Both the position numbers and the translations under genes were made by a program. A stretch of DNA of 6,590 nucleotides from Acidobacteriaceae bacterium (GTDB lineage Bacteria; Acidobacteriota; Terriglobia; Terriglobales; Acidobacteriaceae), in assembly GCA_003165455.1 (NCBI GenBank), contig PLUJ01000255.1, positions 1 to 6,590 on the forward strand. Reading direction: 5' to 3'. Below the pieces are notes generated by a model that searched no databases, was not told the DNA's origin, and saw only the letters and a list, made by a program, of their open reading frames with translations. Shown one piece after another: positions 1 to 5,782 of this stretch. Numbering within the stretch: position 1 is the stretch's first letter; each line of letters begins with the position of its first letter.

Positions 1-916
1 CTTTTTGCGGATTGCGCGATTCTTCGGCGGCCGTCGAGACCGAATCGAATCCGATGTAGGTAAAGAAAACGATGGCGCCTCCGGTGACGATTCCAGAGAA
101 GCCAGAAGGCGCGAAGGGATGCCAGTTCGCGGGCTTCACCAGCATTCCGCCGACGACCAGGAAGGTCACGATGGCGCCGATTTTGACCATCACCATGACG
201 TTATTGGTCTCTGCGGACTCCTTCACTCCGCGCACCAGCAGCAGCGTGAGAATAAATACAATGAGGAAGCCGGGGAGATTGAAATAAGCGCCCGTCCACT
301 GACCGCCGGCCCAGACCGGACTGGCAAATTTTTCCGGCAAGTTGAGACCGAATACCGCCAGTTGGGCTTTCGTATAACCGGCAAAGCCAACCGCGACTGC
401 GACGTTCGAAACTACATATTCGAGGATGAGGTCCCAGCCGATGATCCAGGCAAAAATTTCGCCGAGCGTGGCGTAGGAATACGTGTACGCGCTACCGGCG
501 ATGGGAATCATCGAAGCGAGTTCGGCATAGCAGAGACCCGCGAAGCTACAAGCGATTGCGACCAGCAAAAACGAAATCGCAATCGACGGCCCGGCGGGCG
601 GGCGGCCATGCATGAGCGCTCCCGCCATGCTGCCGGTGCGCAGCAAATTCACGATTACGTCGAGAGCCTGCGCGTGCAGAATGGATGGGGCCTGGAAGTA
701 TTCGCCCGCGGCCGCGGTGCCCGTGAGGATGAAAATTCCCGAGCCGATGATGGCGCCGATACCCAGCGCCGTCAGGGACCACGGACCCAGCGTTTTTTGC
801 AGTCGCTGGCCCGGAGCCTCGGATTCGGCGATCAGCTTGTCAATCGACTTGCAACAGAAAAGCTGATTCTCGGAAGTTCGCACGGTGCCGGTAGGTTCCG
901 TGGATGGCTGTGACAA
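1..916 (-). CDS. APC-superfamily (cationic amino acid transporter type) permease, N-terminal part, cut by window edge
   Basis: Inner-membrane permease that should import amino acids by ion-coupled transport; the exact substrate cannot be read from sequence. About 305 residues are visible and the C-terminal part lies outside the window. Residues 24-45 read KSIDKLIAESEAPGQRLQKT, a typical cytoplasmic N-terminus of the CAT family. TM1 (about 44-68) carries GIGAIIGSGIF, the unwound glycine motif that binds the substrate backbone in APC proteins. A loop of about 40 residues (71-109) separates it from TM2 (about 111-131). Further hydrophobic segments lie at about 152-180, 216-231, 240-260 and 274-295; the last contains FTYIGFDSVSTAAEESRNPQ, the conserved TM6 and following loop. 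I chose TTG at 916 because an in-frame TGA lies just upstream, a GAGGAG ribosome site precedes it by 11 nt, and no upstream ATG exists. No frameshift is seen. Family assignment is secure; the start is less so. Confidence 0.93.
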   Translation of the reverse strand, partial: MSQPSTEPTGTVRTSENQLFCCKSIDKLIAESEAPGQRLQKTLGPWSLTALGIGAIIGSGIFILTGTAAAGEYFQAPSILHAQALDVIVNLLRTGSMAGALMHGRPPAGPSIAISFLLVAIACSFAGLCYAELASMIPIAGSAYTYSYATLGEIFAWIIGWDLILEYVVSNVAVAVGFAGYTKAQLAVFGLNLPEKFASPVWAGGQWTGAYFNLPGFLIVFILTLLLVRGVKESAETNNVMVMVKIGAIVTFLVVGGMLVKPANWHPFAPSGFSGIVTGGAIVFFTYIGFDSVSTAAEESRNPQK

Positions 917-943
917 TTGGTAGTTGTCTCCTCACCGCGAATT

Positions 944-1008
944 GGGCGTGGCCCGTCGCGCGACATCGCCGTTCCAGCGAATACTCGACGAATCGACGGT
1001 CCACGCCC
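944..1008 (-). promoter_or_regulatory. Stem-loop in the permease leader
   Basis: GGGCGTGG (944-951) pairs with CCACGCCC (1001-1008). After one mismatch (952/1000), CCGTCG (953-958) pairs with CGACGG (994-999). This gives 14 pairs in 15 positions around a 35-nt loop. In the minus transcript the hairpin starts about 17 nt after the stop of the small basic gene and ends about 10 nt before the GAGGAG ribosome site of the permease. No U-run follows it, so a simple Rho-independent terminator is unlikely. It could be a leader control element or an mRNA-processing or stability structure between two co-transcribed genes. I do not recognise a known riboswitch. The structure is seen in the sequence; the function is inferred. 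Confidence 0.4.
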
Positions 1009-1025
1009 GCATTGCCTACCCGGCC

Positions 1026-1187
1026 TTACCGCTTCGACTGGCCGCGAGCCAACTTCTTCACCTTGCGCTTCTTCGAGCCGCGTGCGTAATCGCGAGGCTT
1101 CTTGGGCTTCTCGGCCTTCGCCTTTTTGCGAGCGGTCCGTTTTGATTTCTTGCGTTCTTCTTTAGTCAATTCTGCTGTATTTGCCAT
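1026..1187 (-). CDS. Small, highly basic hypothetical protein (53 aa)
   Basis: This encodes 53 residues starting MANTAELTKEERKKSKRTAR and ending LARGQSKR, then TAA. Of these, 24 are Lys or Arg (16 K, 8 R) against five acidic residues, giving a net charge near +19. There is no Cys, no membrane segment and no signal peptide. Residues 9-30 are likely a charged helix, and 35-53 a flexible basic tail. The composition suggests binding to RNA, DNA or the ribosome, but I recognise no named family and give no function. ATG at 1187 was chosen; a weak AAGAAAG site lies 5 nt upstream. The frame stays open to a GTG at 1259, but those 24 extra codons run through the 8-bp repeat array and are not similar in character to the rest. 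The gene lies between the helicase and the permease on the same strand, so read-through from either side is possible. Confidence 0.72.
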   Translation of the reverse strand: MANTAELTKEERKKSKRTARKKAKAEKPKKPRDYARGSKKRKVKKLARGQSKR

Positions 1188-1210
1188 GAATGCTTTCTTG
1201 AAGCCTATTT

Positions 1211-1302
1211 TTGTAATTTGGTAATTGAGTAATTCTAGGTAATCCGAAACCTGAAACACGATCCTTAAATTAGCAAATTGCCCAATTACAAAATTACCAA
1301 AT
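1211..1302. repeat. Two inverted arrays of a degenerate 8-bp repeat (consensus NNGTAATT)
   Basis: On the plus strand, TTGTAATT, TGGTAATT and GAGTAATT follow one another in exact 8-bp register at 1211-1234, then a decayed CTAGGTAATC. On the other side, AATTAGCA, AATTGCCC, AATTACAA and AATTACCA at 1268-1299 are the same unit reversed, again in exact register. The arrays can fold together: 1216-1234 against 1284-1302 pair at 17 of 19 positions, including 11 perfect pairs (1216-1226 with 1292-1302), around a 49-nt loop. The arrays fill the gap between the helicase stop codon and the small basic gene. No T-run follows the stem on either strand, so it is not a classic terminator. It may be a dispersed intergenic repeat or a 3'-end stability element. 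Confidence 0.7.
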
Positions 1303-1307
1303 GATTC

Positions 1308-4001
1308 CTAAGCGCGTTCCAGTTGCGCGTACTTCTCGACCAGCTTCTTCAACCCGAAGCGAGGAAATTGTACAGTAATCTTGGCTTCTTCGCCTTCTCC
1401 TTCTCGCTGGTACACCGTTCCTTCGCCGTATTTTGGATGTCGAACCTTCTGTCCAGGGCGGAATCCGCGCTTGCCCGTGGGTTCTTCCAGAGGAACCTTC
1501 GGAACGGTAAACTTTTTTCCCCGGCTGGCGAAAAACTCCGCAATGTTCTCGATAGAGTTGTAAGGTTTTGCCGGAGCGGTAGTCTTAGTCCGGTTTTCAG
1601 CGGCTTTTCCTCGGTTCCAGTTCGCGCTTTGATCCTCATCTTCGTAAGAGTAGTGAGATTGCCCGGGGTCGTCGTGGACTGCGCCACGAGCTGCCGGCCG
1701 CGCGTATGTACCCGTTCCCGCATAGGCTCTTCCCGCGTTCATCGTACGCCGGGTTCCCAGTTCTTCAATCAGCGGAGCCGGAACTTCCTCCAGAAACCTC
1801 GACGGGACGCTGGCTTCCGGCAAATCCGTGCCGTATCTTCTACGGTACACCGCGCGGGTCAGGATAAGCTGATCCATCGCTCGCGTCATTCCGACATAAC
1901 AAAGGCGGCGCTCCTCTTCAACCTCCTCCGGCTGCAGCATGGTGCGGGAGTGCGGGAACAGACCTTCTTCGAGGCCGCTAAGAAATACCAGCGGAAACTC
2001 CAATCCCTTGGCCGCATGCAGGCTCATTAACGTGATCTGCGATCGTTCATCGTAGTCGTCCACATCGCTGATGAGCGCGGCATGGTCCAAAAACTGATCC
2101 AGCGATTCGCCCCGGTCGCGCGAGTCCATTGCGGCATTCACTAATTCACGCAAGTTTTCGATTCGCGAAAAAGCTTCGGGAGTATCCTCGGTTTCGAGAA
2201 TCTTGATGTAGCCGGTTCGGTCGATCAGGAATTTCAGAACGTCGGCAGTGCTCACCACCGGCGCTGGAAACGCGTCGCTCGCAGGATTCGATGCCCCTGT
2301 CAACACTTCGCGCGCGATGGCTTCGATTGCAGCCGCAGGTGCTTCTCCGCCACTCTCGCCGTTCGCGGCCTCTTCGTCCGTTCCGTTATAGGCGCCGCCG
2401 AAATGGAAGCCGGTATTTTCGAACTCGTCGGGCTCGAATGCAGCGGCGTCTCCGTCAGCCACTCCGTCGGGTTCTGATTCGGAAGGAGCCGTTGCAGCGC
2501 CCAAACCGGCATTTGGTTCCGGACCCTGTGCAAAGGTTCCCGACAGAATCGCCTGCGCATCGAGAATTAACTGCTGAAAACTCTTGAGCGCTGCGAGTGA
2601 ACGCTGGGGCAACAACTGGCGGCGAATTGCCTCGCCCAGTGCGTCCCACAGCGACAACCCAGTCTCCAGCGCAAGCCGCTCGATGGTTTCAATCGTGCTT
2701 TTTCCGATGCCCCGCGTTGGCGTGTTGATCACACGCAGCAGCGAAATCGAGTCGGCTGGATTGTGAATCACTTTCAGATACGAGATCATGTCCTTGATCT
2801 CAGAGCGCTCGTAAAAGGAAAATCCGCCCACCACTTTGTATTTCAATCCGTATCGCCGCATCGCCTCTTCGAACAGCCGCGATTGTGAATTGGTGCGGTA
2901 AAGTACCGCCGCCCGAGGAGTTTCCCCACGCTGCGCGGCCTCGCGCATATATTTTGTGACGTGATCGGCGGCGAACAGCGCCTCGTTCTCGCCGTCGGGA
3001 GCCTCGTAGTAACCGATCTTCGTCCCACCCTGGCGTGACGTCCAAAGATTCTTGCCCTTACGGCGCACATTATTCGCAACTACCGACGAAGCCGCCTGCA
3101 GAATGTTCTGCGTCGAACGATAATTCTGTTCCAGCCGGATGATCTTCGCTTCAGGAAAGTCTTTTTCAAATTCAAGAATGTTGCGGATGTCGGCTCCGCG
3201 CCAGGAATAGATCGACTGATCTTCATCCCCCACCGCGCAAACGTTATGCCGCTCACCCGCGAGCATTCGCATCAATTCATACTGCGGGCGGTTCGTATCC
3301 TGATACTCGTCGATCAATAAATACTGAAAGCGGCGGTTGTAATATTCACGGACTTGCGAAGAAGTTTTTAGCAGCCGCGTGGCCTCCAGCAGCAAGTCGT
3401 CGAAATCCAGCGCGTTGGCCTTGCGGAGCTCTTTACGGTACTCCTCAAACAGATGCGCGATCTTTTCCGTCTTCTGATCCGCCGACTGCAAATACAGTTC
3501 CTGCGGATCGAGCATGTGATTCTTGGCCCACGAAATGCGCGAGAGCACGGTGCGCGGCGTGAGTTGCTTGTCGTCCAGTCCCAGCCTTCGCATGACGCCC
3601 TTCACCACCGACTGCATGTCGCTCTCATCGTAGATGACGAACTTTTTCGTATGGCCTGACGGTGGCTGGCCGGGGGTTGCGGAGGAAATTTGCAACGCCT
3701 CAATATCGCGCCGTAACACGCGCACGCAGAAGGAATGAAAAGTCGAAATAACCGGCTTCGCAATGCTCAGCCCGCCCACCAATTTCTCGACACGCTCGCC
3801 CATCTCGGCGGCGGCCTTGTTGGTGAAGGTCATCGCCAGAATGGATTCCGGCATTACGCCCTTGTGTTCGATTAAGTAGGCGATGCGGTAGGTGATAACA
3901 CGCGTCTTGCCGCTACCCGCGCCCGCGAGGATGAGCACTGGCCCTTCGGTAGTTTCGACGGCCTCGCGCTGCTGCGGGTTGAGTTTATCCAGAAAAGACA
4001 A
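1308..4001 (-). CDS. uvrD: UvrD/PcrA-type superfamily 1 DNA helicase
   Basis: ATP-dependent 3'-to-5' DNA helicase of the cytoplasm, used in nucleotide excision repair, replication restart and transcription-coupled repair. All SF1A motifs are present in 897 residues: Q motif NPQQ (8-11), Walker A AGAGSGKT (26-33, K32), motif Ia TFTNKAA (58-64), Ib STFHSF (86-91), motif II DEYQD (231-235, catalytic E232), motif III GDEDQSIYSWRGA (258-270), motif IV EQNYRST (291-297), motif V SLHAAKGLEF (660-669), and motif VI CYVGMTRA (701-708, arginine finger R707). The C-terminus (about 847-897) is the Tudor-like, RNA-polymerase-binding domain, with VRHPKYGEGTV. It is longer than the usual 720-750 residues because of an acidic insertion at about 486-584 in the 2B region and a disordered linker at about 745-845. 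The TTG start at 4001 is supported by an upstream in-frame TAA, a CGGAG site 11 nt before it, and the standard N-terminus. UvrD and PcrA cannot be separated by sequence alone here. Confidence 0.98.
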   Translation of the reverse strand: MSFLDKLNPQQREAVETTEGPVLILAGAGSGKTRVITYRIAYLIEHKGVMPESILAMTFTNKAAAEMGERVEKLVGGLSIAKPVISTFHSFCVRVLRRDIEALQISSATPGQPPSGHTKKFVIYDESDMQSVVKGVMRRLGLDDKQLTPRTVLSRISWAKNHMLDPQELYLQSADQKTEKIAHLFEEYRKELRKANALDFDDLLLEATRLLKTSSQVREYYNRRFQYLLIDEYQDTNRPQYELMRMLAGERHNVCAVGDEDQSIYSWRGADIRNILEFEKDFPEAKIIRLEQNYRSTQNILQAASSVVANNVRRKGKNLWTSRQGGTKIGYYEAPDGENEALFAADHVTKYMREAAQRGETPRAAVLYRTNSQSRLFEEAMRRYGLKYKVVGGFSFYERSEIKDMISYLKVIHNPADSISLLRVINTPTRGIGKSTIETIERLALETGLSLWDALGEAIRRQLLPQRSLAALKSFQQLILDAQAILSGTFAQGPEPNAGLGAATAPSESEPDGVADGDAAAFEPDEFENTGFHFGGAYNGTDEEAANGESGGEAPAAAIEAIAREVLTGASNPASDAFPAPVVSTADVLKFLIDRTGYIKILETEDTPEAFSRIENLRELVNAAMDSRDRGESLDQFLDHAALISDVDDYDERSQITLMSLHAAKGLEFPLVFLSGLEEGLFPHSRTMLQPEEVEEERRLCYVGMTRAMDQLILTRAVYRRRYGTDLPEASVPSRFLEEVPAPLIEELGTRRTMNAGRAYAGTGTYARPAARGAVHDDPGQSHYSYEDEDQSANWNRGKAAENRTKTTAPAKPYNSIENIAEFFASRGKKFTVPKVPLEEPTGKRGFRPGQKVRHPKYGEGTVYQREGEGEEAKITVQFPRFGLKKLVEKYAQLERA

Positions 4002-4087
4002 TGCGGAAGTGGCTCCGGAGCTGATGATTTGATTTTACAGGAGGCGGCACAATGGATGATCGAGGATACGGCATCTACAAAAGTAAC

Positions 4088-4120
4088 TTGTTTCAGAATC
4101 AGGGTTGCCTATACTGAAAC
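4088..4120 (+). promoter_or_regulatory. Possible sigma70-type promoter with overlapping inverted repeat
   Basis: TTGTTT (4088-4093) and TATACT (4110-4115) are separated by 16 bp. The -10 box matches TATAAT at five of six bases; the -35 box matches TTGACA at only three. The perfect dyad GTTTCAG (4090-4096) / CTGAAAC (4114-4120), spaced 17 bp, overlaps both boxes and could be an operator, with half-site centres 24 bp apart. It would fire on the plus strand, away from the helicase gene. No plus-strand ORF follows, but a terminator does, about 30-60 bp downstream. Confidence 0.35.
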
Positions 4121-4121
4121 T

Positions 4122-4183
4122 GTCGCAAGGTGCTGTTTTCCTGAATTTGATTGGCCCCGAAGTAATCGGGGCCATCGCTTTTT
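4122..4183 (+). ncRNA. Candidate short plus-strand RNA ending at the 4152-4183 terminator
   Basis: The predicted start is about 7 nt after the -10 box and the predicted end is in the T-run, so the RNA would be about 60 nt. It has no ORF of note. The 3' half is the terminator hairpin; the 5' half is GCAAGGTGCTGTTTTCC-like and mostly unstructured by eye. It lies in a gap where both neighbouring genes are on the minus strand, so a plus-strand terminator has no other obvious client. I do not recognise an Rfam family. This is an inference from promoter plus terminator only. Confidence 0.25.
4152..4183 (+). terminator. Rho-independent terminator, plus strand
   Basis: TGGCCCCGA (4152-4160) pairs perfectly with TCGGGGCCA (4166-4174) around the 5-nt loop AGTAA. 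After four bases a TTTTT run follows at 4179-4183. The T-run is on the plus strand only. Read on the minus strand, the same hairpin lies 25-50 nt after the methyltransferase stop but is followed by AATCAAATTC, so it would act there only as a weak terminator or a 3' stability hairpin. Confidence 0.6.
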
Positions 4184-4198
4184 CTGTCTCTATTCCGC

Positions 4199-5044
4199 CT
4201 ACACCCACGCCCCCATCAAATGCCCCAACCCTCCGCGCACCTTCAGCCCATCTGTGCGCCCACTGAAATAGCGCGCGTTAATCTGCTCCCCTTGCAGAAA
4301 GTCCGTTCGATGAAATCCCAGCTTCTTCAATTCGTCCTGCAAGCCTGCGGGACGGAAAAACAACCGAAACGGCTCCCCTGCCGCCGCAACGCGTCTCGAT
4401 AGAGCATCCAGCGCCATCCTCTGTCCCAGATTCAGCAGGGATCGATCCACCGCAAAGTCGAAGACCACTCCGCTGCCCGAGGGCATATGCGCAACAAAAC
4501 TAAGCGTATTCATGCAGGCATCGTGCGTGAGGTAAGGCGTAACCCCCAGCCAGGAAAAAAACGCAGGCTCCAGCAAATTAAATCCGCAATCCCGAAGCCC
4601 TTCATCAAGGGACCGCCGCTCGAAATCAACCGGAGCGAAGGTCAAAGATGGCGGCACTGGAATTTGCGCCGCTTGTAATTGCTCACGCTTCCAAGCCTGC
4701 GTGTCGGGATGGTCCACCTCGAACACTCGCAGGTCCGCGTACAAATTACGGTATGCAAAAGTGTCGAGCCCCGCTCCGAGCACCACGTACTGGCGAATGC
4801 CCTGAGCGACGGCCCGAGCCAGTTCGTCTTCGGCATAGCGGCTGCGCGCCACCATGAACGCGCGGAAGGCTCGTGAAAACAAATGCCGCTCTTTGGGATT
4901 GGATCGAAGCTCGTCAGCGGCCTCGCGGCCAATAATTCGAAGAGCCAGTGGGTCGTCCAGAACTTTAGGCTCGTCCAGAAGTTGATGAGCGGCCCTTCGC
5001 ACTGCCACCCGATGCGCCGTGCTGCTGAACTTACCCTCTCGCAT
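4199..5044 (-). CDS. Class I SAM-dependent methyltransferase, TIGR00027 / PF04072 (leucine carboxyl methyltransferase-like) family
   Basis: Putative cytoplasmic S-adenosylmethionine-dependent O-methyltransferase; the substrate is unknown for most bacterial members. In the 281-residue form, the family N-terminal block STAHRVAVRRAAHQLLDEP is at about 7-26. FMVARSRYAEDEL (63-75) precedes the SAM-binding loop VVLGAGLDTFAYR (87-99). VFEVDHP (107-113) supplies the acidic residue that contacts the SAM ribose, and FFSWLGVTPYLT (162-173) is the family's conserved post-motif block. The rest is a complete Rossmann-type fold without disruption. The frame is open to an ATG at 5101, but those 19 codons overlap the upstream gene and do not look like the family. 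ATG at 5044 gives the usual N-terminus, though its ribosome site is poor. A TTG at 5071 would overlap the upstream stop as TTGA. Family is sure; the start is uncertain. Confidence 0.9.
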   Translation of the reverse strand: MREGKFSSTAHRVAVRRAAHQLLDEPKVLDDPLALRIIGREAADELRSNPKERHLFSRAFRAFMVARSRYAEDELARAVAQGIRQYVVLGAGLDTFAYRNLYADLRVFEVDHPDTQAWKREQLQAAQIPVPPSLTFAPVDFERRSLDEGLRDCGFNLLEPAFFSWLGVTPYLTHDACMNTLSFVAHMPSGSGVVFDFAVDRSLLNLGQRMALDALSRRVAAAGEPFRLFFRPAGLQDELKKLGFHRTDFLQGEQINARYFSGRTDGLKVRGGLGHLMGAWV

Positions 5045-5048
5045 CCCC

Positions 5049-5072
5049 GTCCAGTTCAAAGTCCAGTTCAAC
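5049..5072. repeat. 12-bp tandem duplication at the DUF971/methyltransferase junction
   Basis: GTCCAGTTCAAA (5049-5060) is followed directly by GTCCAGTTCAAC (5061-5072), 11 of 12 identical. In the methyltransferase frame this reads LNWTLNWT, in front of the chosen ATG. It spans the stop codon of the DUF971 gene (5068-5070). It looks like a local slippage duplication in the coupling region; no function is evident. Confidence 0.8.
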
Positions 5073-5463
5073 CATGCATGGCCGCCCGTTCGGCTTTGCA
5101 TTCTTTACAAGGGCAGATCTCTCGCAACAATTTCCAGGAGTAAATGCCGAGGTCATGTTCATCGTTCCACAGGAATCGAATCGCGTACTTTCCAATGGCT
5201 TCGGCTGAAACTGGTCGTGCCGCAGCTTTGAACATCGGAAGCATCCCCGGGGCCAATGTTGGCGGATCACCCGGTTTGCGACTGGTCTTATCGCGCTCTT
5301 CGTTGCACATCGCGCAAGGGCAGGCGTCCCGCAGGTAGACAAAATCGTAGTGGGAAACGTGACCATCCTTCCACTCGATATCCAGGCCGCTTCCCGTGGT
5401 CAGATTCACCTTCACAGACTTGGGGTCTGTGGCCGCCGTGGGCGTCTGAAGCGGACTTTGCAT
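5068..5463 (-). CDS. DUF971 / gamma-butyrobetaine hydroxylase-like N-terminal domain protein
   Basis: Small, probably zinc-binding cytoplasmic protein of the PF06155 (GBBH-like N-terminal) family; the role of stand-alone members is not settled. The 131-residue form has LDIEWKDGH (about 27-35), YLRDACPCAMC (43-53) and WNDEHDLGIYSW (99-110). In human gamma-butyrobetaine hydroxylase the matching CPCxxC cysteines and the His of WPDEH hold a structural zinc, so C48, C50, C53 and H103 are the likely ligands. A second motif, LREICPCKEC (113-122), repeats the first near the C-terminus. No oxygenase domain is attached. The start is unsure: ATG at 5463, ATG at 5493 and TTG at 5496 share the frame and none has a clear ribosome site. 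The longer forms begin 7-10 nt after the upstream microprotein stop, which would suit translational coupling. Confidence 0.9.
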   Translation of the reverse strand: MQSPLQTPTAATDPKSVKVNLTTGSGLDIEWKDGHVSHYDFVYLRDACPCAMCNEERDKTSRKPGDPPTLAPGMLPMFKAAARPVSAEAIGKYAIRFLWNDEHDLGIYSWKLLREICPCKECKAERAAMHG

Positions 5464-5503
5464 GGGTTCAGTATCGCACAGCGGCAAGAGCATCAAGATG
5501 CAG

Positions 5504-5647
5504 CTACTTGGTCGACGTCGCCGATGAAGCAGCCTTAGGACCGGTTACGAGTCCAACCGCCAACCCTCCAACCGCGCCGGCGATAAGACCCATGAGTGCC
5601 AGCAGCAAAGTACTTTCTATCAAAGTCGAATTTCCCTGCTTTGCCAT
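5504..5647 (-). CDS. 47-residue single-pass membrane microprotein, glycine-rich helix
   Basis: ATG at 5647 is preceded by GGAGGT (5651-5656), a near-perfect ribosome site although the spacing is short (3-4 nt). The product begins MAKQGNSTLIES, has one hydrophobic helix at about residues 14-35 (LLLALMGLIAGAVGGLAVGL), and ends TGPKAASSATSTK, then TAG. Small residues at regular spacing (G20, A23/G24, G27/G28, G32) form a glycine-zipper-like face, and the GLIAGAVGGLAVGL...GPK pattern recalls YtxH-type segments; that is a resemblance, not an assignment. It probably sits in the inner membrane, possibly as an oligomer or as a partner of another membrane protein. It is the first gene of the cluster leading to the DUF971 and methyltransferase genes, and divergent from rpmB. 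The strong ribosome site and sensible membrane topology make it a likely real gene despite its size. Confidence 0.8.
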   Translation of the reverse strand: MAKQGNSTLIESTLLLALMGLIAGAVGGLAVGLVTGPKAASSATSTK

Positions 5648-5712
5648 AAAACCTCCATTACTCGGCCGCATTATTGAAGACTAGTTTACATTGGCCGGTT
5701 ATCCGCAGCGAA

Positions 5713-5742
5713 TTGTCGAGAAGCGCGGGAATCCTGTACAAT
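5713..5742 (+). promoter_or_regulatory. Sigma70-type promoter of rpmB
   Basis: TTGTCG (5713-5718, four of six match to TTGACA) and TACAAT (5737-5742, five of six match to TATAAT) are spaced 18 bp. Transcription would start near 5749, giving a leader of about 34 nt before the rpmB ATG. A GAGAGG ribosome site lies at 5764-5769. The 135-bp divergent gap 5648-5782 must also hold the promoter of the microprotein cluster; only a weak minus-strand -10 candidate (TAAACT, 5683-5688) was seen. Confidence 0.6.
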
Positions 5743-5782
5743 ACTTGTTTCCGTCAGAATCTCCGAGAGGATCTACGCAGTC

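Noticed and set aside
5..913. 302-residue open frame on the plus strand
   Set aside because: It is exactly antisense to the permease, has no ribosome site, and its protein is a low-complexity Arg/Asp/Gly mix; the minus-strand product matches a known family over its full length.
955..964. Palindrome GTCGCGCGAC as a separate operator
   Set aside because: It overlaps one arm of the larger stem-loop and a 10-bp CG-rich palindrome is weak evidence alone.
1188..1259. 24-codon N-terminal extension of the basic microprotein from a GTG start
   Set aside because: It runs through the 8-bp repeat array, differs in composition from the rest, and the AAGGA upstream is too close to the GTG.
1211..1302. 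CRISPR-like array
   Set aside because: Units are 8 bp, contiguous, without spacers, and inverted about the centre.
1323..2030. 235-residue open frame on the plus strand
   Set aside because: Antisense to the conserved C-terminal part of the helicase; no family resemblance.
4152..4174. Intrinsic terminator for the methyltransferase on the minus strand
   Set aside because: The hairpin is well placed but no T-run follows on that strand; the T-run is on the plus side.
5256..5684. 142-residue open frame on the plus strand
   Set aside because: Antisense to the DUF971 gene and the microprotein, both of which have better support.
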